In this document: positions 59,386-64,000 of the stretch, in pieces
How positions within the stretch are numbered: position 1 is the stretch's first letter
How the letters are laid out: every line of letters starts with the position of its first letter
From: an uncultured Pelagibacteraceae bacterium
GTDB taxonomy: Bacteria > Pseudomonadota > Alphaproteobacteria > Pelagibacterales > Pelagibacteraceae
Direction: 5' to 3'
Assembly (NCBI GenBank): GCA_902540275.1
Contig: CACBMB010000004.1
Location: 1-64,000, forward strand
DNA length: 64,000 nucleotides
Notes under the pieces: model-generated
Database searches by the model: none
What the model saw: the letters and a program-made list of their open reading frames with translations, nothing else
Told to the model about the DNA's origin: nothing
Program-made: the position numbers and the translations under genes

Positions 59386-59539
59386 TTGGAATAACTTTTT
59401 CAATTTTTTTTTCAGGAGAGGGGAAGTCAATTTTATTTAATAAAAAAACAATTCCAATTAAAATTAATATAGCTAAAGACAATTTTACAATTAATCCAAC
59501 AATACTCATTCTCGAACTTGTTTTTTTTATAAATTGCAT
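59360..59539 (-). CDS. Putative 59-aa single-pass membrane protein (MQFIKKTSSRMSIVGLIVKLSLAILILIGIVFLLNKIDFPSPEKKIEKVIPNENFKIIK)
   Basis: ORF read directly; stop overlaps the start of the downstream exported protein by 26 nt (translational-coupling geometry); not in track. Confidence 0.55.
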   Translation of the reverse strand: MQFIKKTSSRMSIVGLIVKLSLAILILIGIVFLLNKIDFPSPEKKIEKVIPNENFKIIK

Positions 59540-59595
59540 ATAGTTTTAGGTAATTTCAAATTAAGACATATTTATGTTTTTTCAATAAAGATTTT

Positions 59596-60102
59596 ATGGA
59601 ATCAAAAAAAAATATCGTTTTTTTAGGTATGATGGCTTCTGGAAAAACTTCAATTGGTAAATTAACTTCTAAAAAACTTAAATTGGATTTCTATGACATA
59701 GATGAATTAATAGAAAATAAACTTAAAAAAAAGATTTCAGAAATATTTACTCTCAAAGGTGAAAAATTCTTCCGAACTATTGAAGAAAAAATAACTTTAA
59801 GAATACTGAAACAAAAACAAAAAATTGTTGTATCTCTTGGTGGAGGCGCTTTTTTAAACAAAAATATCCGAAAAGAAATTTTAAATAATCATATATCTTT
59901 TTGGTTATACTGTGATGACAAGACTTTAATTCAAAGAATAAAAAATAGCCACAAGAGACCTATTGCATTAAATCTAAGTAATCATGAATTATCAAATTTA
60001 ATAAAAAAACGTTCTAATATTTACTCAAAAGCATTATATAAGATCGATTGTGGTAAACATACAAAAATTAAAATTGTAAATAAAATAATTAATTATTTAT
60101 GA
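59596..60102 (+). CDS. aroK: Shikimate kinase
   Basis: FLGMMASGKTSIGKLTSKKLKLDFYDID, VSLGGGAFLN; next to aroB. Confidence 0.95.
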   Translation: MESKKNIVFLGMMASGKTSIGKLTSKKLKLDFYDIDELIENKLKKKISEIFTLKGEKFFRTIEEKITLRILKQKQKIVVSLGGGAFLNKNIRKEILNNHISFWLYCDDKTLIQRIKNSHKRPIALNLSNHELSNLIKKRSNIYSKALYKIDCGKHTKIKIVNKIINYL

Positions 60103-61205
60103 AACCAAAAAGATTAATAATTAAAACCGTTTCTCAAAAATATTCAATCGTAATTGGACCTAATTTAATTCTAAATATATCAAAAACAATGAGAAAATAT
60201 TTAAATGATTTTGATAAATGTTTATTTATTGTTGACAGAAAAGTTCCAAAAAAATTCATTATTTCAATAAAAAAATCATTTCAAAATAAAAATATTTTTT
60301 TTCAATATTTTACAATGAATGAAAAAAATAAGAATTTAAAAACTATAAACAAAATTCTTAAGATTTTATTGGTAAAAAATTTTTCAAGAAAAGATTGTTT
60401 AATTACTGTTGGTGGGGGCATTACAGGTGATGTAGGTGGATTTGCCGCTAGTTTATTCAAAAGAGGTCTTCAATTTATTAATATTCCAACTACACTTCTT
60501 TCTCAAGTAGACTCTTCAGTTGGAGGTAAGACGGGTGTTAATACCAAATATGGAAAAAATCTTATCGGAAGTTTTTACCAACCGCACCTAGTTATAAGTG
60601 ACACTAATTTTTTGAAGACACTTCCATCTAGAGAAATTATTTGTGGATATGCTGAAATATTAAAACATGCTTTAATAGCAAATAAAAAGTTTTTTAAATT
60701 CCTTGATAAAAATTATTTAAAAATTCTCAAATTACAAACTCCTTTTTTAGAAAATGCAATTTATGAAAGTTGTAAGATTAAAAAAAATGTTGTTGAAAAA
60801 GATGAAAATGAAAAAGACTTTAGAAAAATTCTAAATTTTGGGCATACATTTGCACATGCATTTGAGGCTACACTTGGTTATTCAAAAAAACTGAATCATG
60901 GTGAAGCAGTTTTATTAGGAATGTATATAGCTTTGAGTTTTAGTAATAAAAATAAGATTTTAAAAAGAATTGAATACTCATTAATTGTAGATCATTTTAT
61001 AAAATCTTCTTTGCCATCAAATATAAAAAAATTTTTTTCTAAAAAAGATATAAATAAAATCTTATCATTCATGCAAAAAGATAAAAAAAATATTTCAAAA
61101 AAAATAAATCTTATTTTATTAAAGAGTATAGGGTTACCAATAATAAACAATAATTATAAAATAAATTACATCAAATCATTCTTAAAAAAAGAGTTAAATA
61201 ATTAA
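60099..61205 (+). CDS. aroB: 3-dehydroquinate synthase
   Basis: GGGITGDVGGFAASLFKRG, TTLLSQVDSSVGGKTGVN, LNFGHTFAHAFE. Confidence 0.97.
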   Translation: MKPKRLIIKTVSQKYSIVIGPNLILNISKTMRKYLNDFDKCLFIVDRKVPKKFIISIKKSFQNKNIFFQYFTMNEKNKNLKTINKILKILLVKNFSRKDCLITVGGGITGDVGGFAASLFKRGLQFINIPTTLLSQVDSSVGGKTGVNTKYGKNLIGSFYQPHLVISDTNFLKTLPSREIICGYAEILKHALIANKKFFKFLDKNYLKILKLQTPFLENAIYESCKIKKNVVEKDENEKDFRKILNFGHTFAHAFEATLGYSKKLNHGEAVLLGMYIALSFSNKNKILKRIEYSLIVDHFIKSSLPSNIKKFFSKKDINKILSFMQKDKKNISKKINLILLKSIGLPIINNNYKINYIKSFLKKELNN

Positions 61206-61454
61206 TATTTGTAACGAATGAATAAATTTTTTCATTTCATAATCTAAGATTTTATAAATTTTTTTATTGCTATTTAGTCTACTTATTTTTTTTAATTGAT
61301 TAGACTCTATTGTAATCTTAATATGAAATTTGTTTGGATTATTTCCTGCATGTTTTGCATGAAGAAAAGATTTGTCTTCTATAACAATATTTTCAACCAA
61401 AATTTCTTTTTGTATTTTTTTTTTAATTATTGCAATTAATTCATTTATATTCAT
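61194..61454 (-). CDS. BolA family protein
   Basis: IEDKSFLHAKHAGNNPNKFHIKITIESNQ and size; upstream of divergent J-domain/cobST genes. Confidence 0.85.
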   Translation of the reverse strand: MNINELIAIIKKKIQKEILVENIVIEDKSFLHAKHAGNNPNKFHIKITIESNQLKKISRLNSNKKIYKILDYEMKKFIHSLQILII

Positions 61455-61470
61455 AAATATTAACTATATC

Positions 61471-61998
61471 ATGAAAAATATTTGTGACTGGAATAATTGT
61501 AAAGAAATAGGTCAATATAAAGCACCTATTGAAAAAGATAATAGCAAGAAATTTAGAATGTTATGTTTAGAACATGTCAAAGAATTCAATAAAAACTGGA
61601 ATTATTTTTCTGGTATGAATGATGAGCAAGTTATTAACTTTTTAAAATCAGATATGACTTGGCACAAACCCACACAAAGTTTCAGTTCCTCTGATAATTT
61701 TTTTAAGATCTTATGGAACAACACACTTAAAGATGAGTTTGATAAAGAAAAATTTAAAAGTAGTTTTAATCACATGCGTCAATTTAAATTTGACCATAAA
61801 GATATAAAAGCTTTTGGTATTTTGGGCATTTCAGTAGGTTTAAAATGGAATAAAATTCAAGAAAAATTCAAAATGCTTGTCAAAAAATTTCACCCTGATA
61901 TGAATTCTGGTAATAAAAAATACGAAGAAAAACTTAAACTTATTACATTGGCATATACGCAATTAAAAAACACATATAGAGAAAAAATTGACTCCTAA
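61471..61998 (+). CDS. J domain-containing protein
   Basis: C-terminal [53 protein letters not shown]; start moved to internal ATG ([20 protein letters not shown]). Confidence 0.9.
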   Translation: MKNICDWNNCKEIGQYKAPIEKDNSKKFRMLCLEHVKEFNKNWNYFSGMNDEQVINFLKSDMTWHKPTQSFSSSDNFFKILWNNTLKDEFDKEKFKSSFNHMRQFKFDHKDIKAFGILGISVGLKWNKIQEKFKMLVKKFHPDMNSGNKKYEEKLKLITLAYTQLKNTYREKIDS

Positions 61999-62962
61999 TT
62001 TAAACATTCAACCTGATATTAAAGTTTCAGTAAAACAAACATTTGGAATTGATACTGAAATGGAGGTTGATGCTTTTTCAAAAAAAAATGAATATGTACC
62101 TGAAATTGATAAAAACTATAAGTTTGATAGAGATACAACATTAGCTGTTATCTCTGGTTTTGCATTTAATAAACGGGTTTTAGTCCAAGGTTATCATGGA
62201 ACAGGTAAATCAACTCATATAGAACAAATTGCTGCAAGATTAAATTGGCCATGTATAAGAGTAAATCTAGATAGTCACATAAGTAGAATCGATTTAATCG
62301 GTAAAGATGCCATAGTCTTAAAAGATGGAAAACAAATAACACAATTCAATGAAGGAATATTACCTTGGTCAATACAAAATGCTGTTGCTTTAGTATTTGA
62401 TGAATACGATGCTGGAAGACCAGATGTAATGTTTGTGATACAAAGAGTTTTAGAAGCTGAAGGAAACTTTACTCTTCTTGATAAAAATAAAGTCATACAA
62501 CAAAATAAATTTTTTAGATTATTTGCAACCTCAAATACAGTTGGATTGGGTGATACGACTGGACTATATCATGGTACTCAACAAATAAATCAGGGACAAA
62601 TGGATAGATGGAACATTGTCACAACATTAAATTATCTAAGCCTAGATAAAGAAATGGAAATTATTTTAGCTAAAAATAAAAGTTTAAATAATCAAAAAGG
62701 CAAAGAAAAAGTTTCAAATATGATAAAAGTGGCTTCCTTAACTAGAAAAGGTTTTATCGCTGGAGATATATCAACAGTAATGAGCCCAAGGACTGTATTA
62801 CATTGGGCAGAAAATACGGAAATTTTTAAAGATGTTGGGTATGCTTTTAGGGTTACATTTTTAAATAAGTGCGATGAAATAGAAAAAAATACTATCGCAG
62901 AATATTATCAAAGATGTTTTGGTGAAGATTTACCTGAGTCATTGGTAAATATTCAAATTTAA
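61988..62962 (+). CDS. cobS: CobS-like AAA+ ATPase (cobaltochelatase subunit family), TTG start
   Basis: [70 protein letters not shown]. Confidence 0.93.
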   Translation: MTPNLNIQPDIKVSVKQTFGIDTEMEVDAFSKKNEYVPEIDKNYKFDRDTTLAVISGFAFNKRVLVQGYHGTGKSTHIEQIAARLNWPCIRVNLDSHISRIDLIGKDAIVLKDGKQITQFNEGILPWSIQNAVALVFDEYDAGRPDVMFVIQRVLEAEGNFTLLDKNKVIQQNKFFRLFATSNTVGLGDTTGLYHGTQQINQGQMDRWNIVTTLNYLSLDKEMEIILAKNKSLNNQKGKEKVSNMIKVASLTRKGFIAGDISTVMSPRTVLHWAENTEIFKDVGYAFRVTFLNKCDEIEKNTIAEYYQRCFGEDLPESLVNIQI

Positions 62963-64000
62963 ATGAGTAATAAAAAAGAAACAAATCTCAAAGAAAAACT
63001 CAAACAAGCACTGACCTCAACCGCTAGAGTAATTTCAGACGATTTTTCTTTAAAAAAAAAGAATGAACAAAATAAGAGTTCAAACGAATTTGATTTTTTT
63101 AATTTAGAAAATTTTAATTCAAAAAGTGATTTTATAAAAGCTAGAGCGGAATCAGATACTGCAGCTCTTAAAAAAAAATTTTCTAATGAAGAAATTCATA
63201 AAAAAAATTTACCATCAAATTTATCGTGTAAAAGCCTTTATTCGATTGCAGAAAAAGTAAGATATGAGGCTTTAGGTTCCTTAATGTTAAAGGGAGTAAA
63301 AAAAAATCTGCAAGACAACTATAATCAAATTGTTGGATTAAAAAGAAAAGATCAACTTAAATCTAAAGATGATGTTCCTATAATTGAAGCTTTTGAGCTA
63401 TATATGCTTAAGAAATTTCACGGTATAAAATTAAATTCTCTGACTAACACAATGTTAAATTTTTGGGAGAAAGATTTTGATCAAGCTATTGAGAAACATA
63501 TTAATTTCTTAAAGGAAAACTTGGAGGATCAACAAAAGTATTCCTCAAAATTTTCAGAAATACTTCAAAAAATGGATATATTGCAAAATGAAGAAGATGA
63601 GCAAACTAATGAGGAAAATCAAGATAATGATCAAAATAATTTATCAAATGATGATCAAGAAAATAACTCTGATGAAAAAAAAGATCAAAATAAAGATGAA
63701 GAAACCGAAACTAGCTTAGACTCAGACTATGATATTGATGAATATAAGCTAGAAGAACAATTAGTTGATACTGACTCTGATCAAAACTCTGATGAACAAG
63801 TTATTCAGAAGAGAAATATAAATGATTTAAATTTAGAATATAAGATATTTACCAATCAGTTTGATGAAATGACTAAAGCAGAAAATTTAGAAAATTCAGA
63901 TGAAGCAATAAAATTACGTAAAACCTTAGATCAACAACTCATAGGGTTTCAAGATGTCATAACTAAACTAGCAAATAAACTTCAAAGACAATTATTAGCA
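62963..64000 (+). CDS. cobT: CobT-like cobaltochelatase subunit, truncated by window end
   Basis: ORF open to window end directly after cobS; RAESDTAALKKKFSNEEIH, FDQAIEKH, acidic linker. Not in ORF track because no stop is reached. Confidence 0.88.
   Translation, partial: MSNKKETNLKEKLKQALTSTARVISDDFSLKKKNEQNKSSNEFDFFNLENFNSKSDFIKARAESDTAALKKKFSNEEIHKKNLPSNLSCKSLYSIAEKVRYEALGSLMLKGVKKNLQDNYNQIVGLKRKDQLKSKDDVPIIEAFELYMLKKFHGIKLNSLTNTMLNFWEKDFDQAIEKHINFLKENLEDQQKYSSKFSEILQKMDILQNEEDEQTNEENQDNDQNNLSNDDQENNSDEKKDQNKDEETETSLDSDYDIDEYKLEEQLVDTDSDQNSDEQVIQKRNINDLNLEYKIFTNQFDEMTKAENLENSDEAIKLRKTLDQQLIGFQDVITKLANKLQRQLLA

Noticed and set aside
61372-61470. Hydrophobic N-terminal extension of the J-domain ORF
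   Set aside because: It lies antisense to bolA; the ATG at 61471 starts a sensible cytosolic protein ([14 protein letters not shown]…).
1-64000. CRISPR arrays, IS elements, prophage or restriction-modification/defence islands
   Set aside because: No regularly spaced repeats, transposases, integrases or phage structural genes were seen; all sizeable ORFs match housekeeping families or single orphans.
1-64000. Numerous A/T homopolymers and AT-rich micro-repeats
   Set aside because: Expected from the strong AT bias; only the dnaX A9 run was kept because of its position and a known precedent.

Overview
AT-rich, gene-dense 64 kb chromosomal window. Gene content, order and composition look like a streamlined SAR11/Pelagibacter-type alphaproteobacterium (inference from recognised protein families; no search was run). 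It is almost entirely housekeeping genes: translation, LPS/Kdo, murein, amino-acid biosynthesis (Arg, His, Trp, Phe, Lys, Chorismate), fatty acid biosynthesis (accA/accD), secA, dnaX/recR, yidC and cobS/cobT. I see no prophage, IS element, CRISPR array or plasmid-like segment. RNA genes seen directly: a 4.5S-type SRP RNA, tRNA-Phe(GAA), tRNA-Thr(GGT) with an atypical T-loop, and a tRNA-His(GTG)-like cloverleaf ending in CCA only 4 nt before the hisS start codon. The most interesting locus is the hisS-hisZ-hisG leader (about 42199-42490, minus strand). It combines a short ORF ending ...VHNHFHAG*, a hairpin overlapping its His codons and stop, and the tRNA-His-like fold whose acceptor stem contains the only Shine-Dalgarno-like sequence for hisS. 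This could be a composite histidine-responsive control region, or an unusual authentic tRNA-His gene fused to its synthetase mRNA. Other points: an HDAC-like plus SET-domain gene pair, an ExoI / MGME1-like nuclease / RmuC cluster, an AccA with a C-terminal membrane anchor, an A9 run at the tau/gamma junction of dnaX, lptC directly followed by lptB, a degenerate SecA zinc motif, and several short unannotated ORFs.
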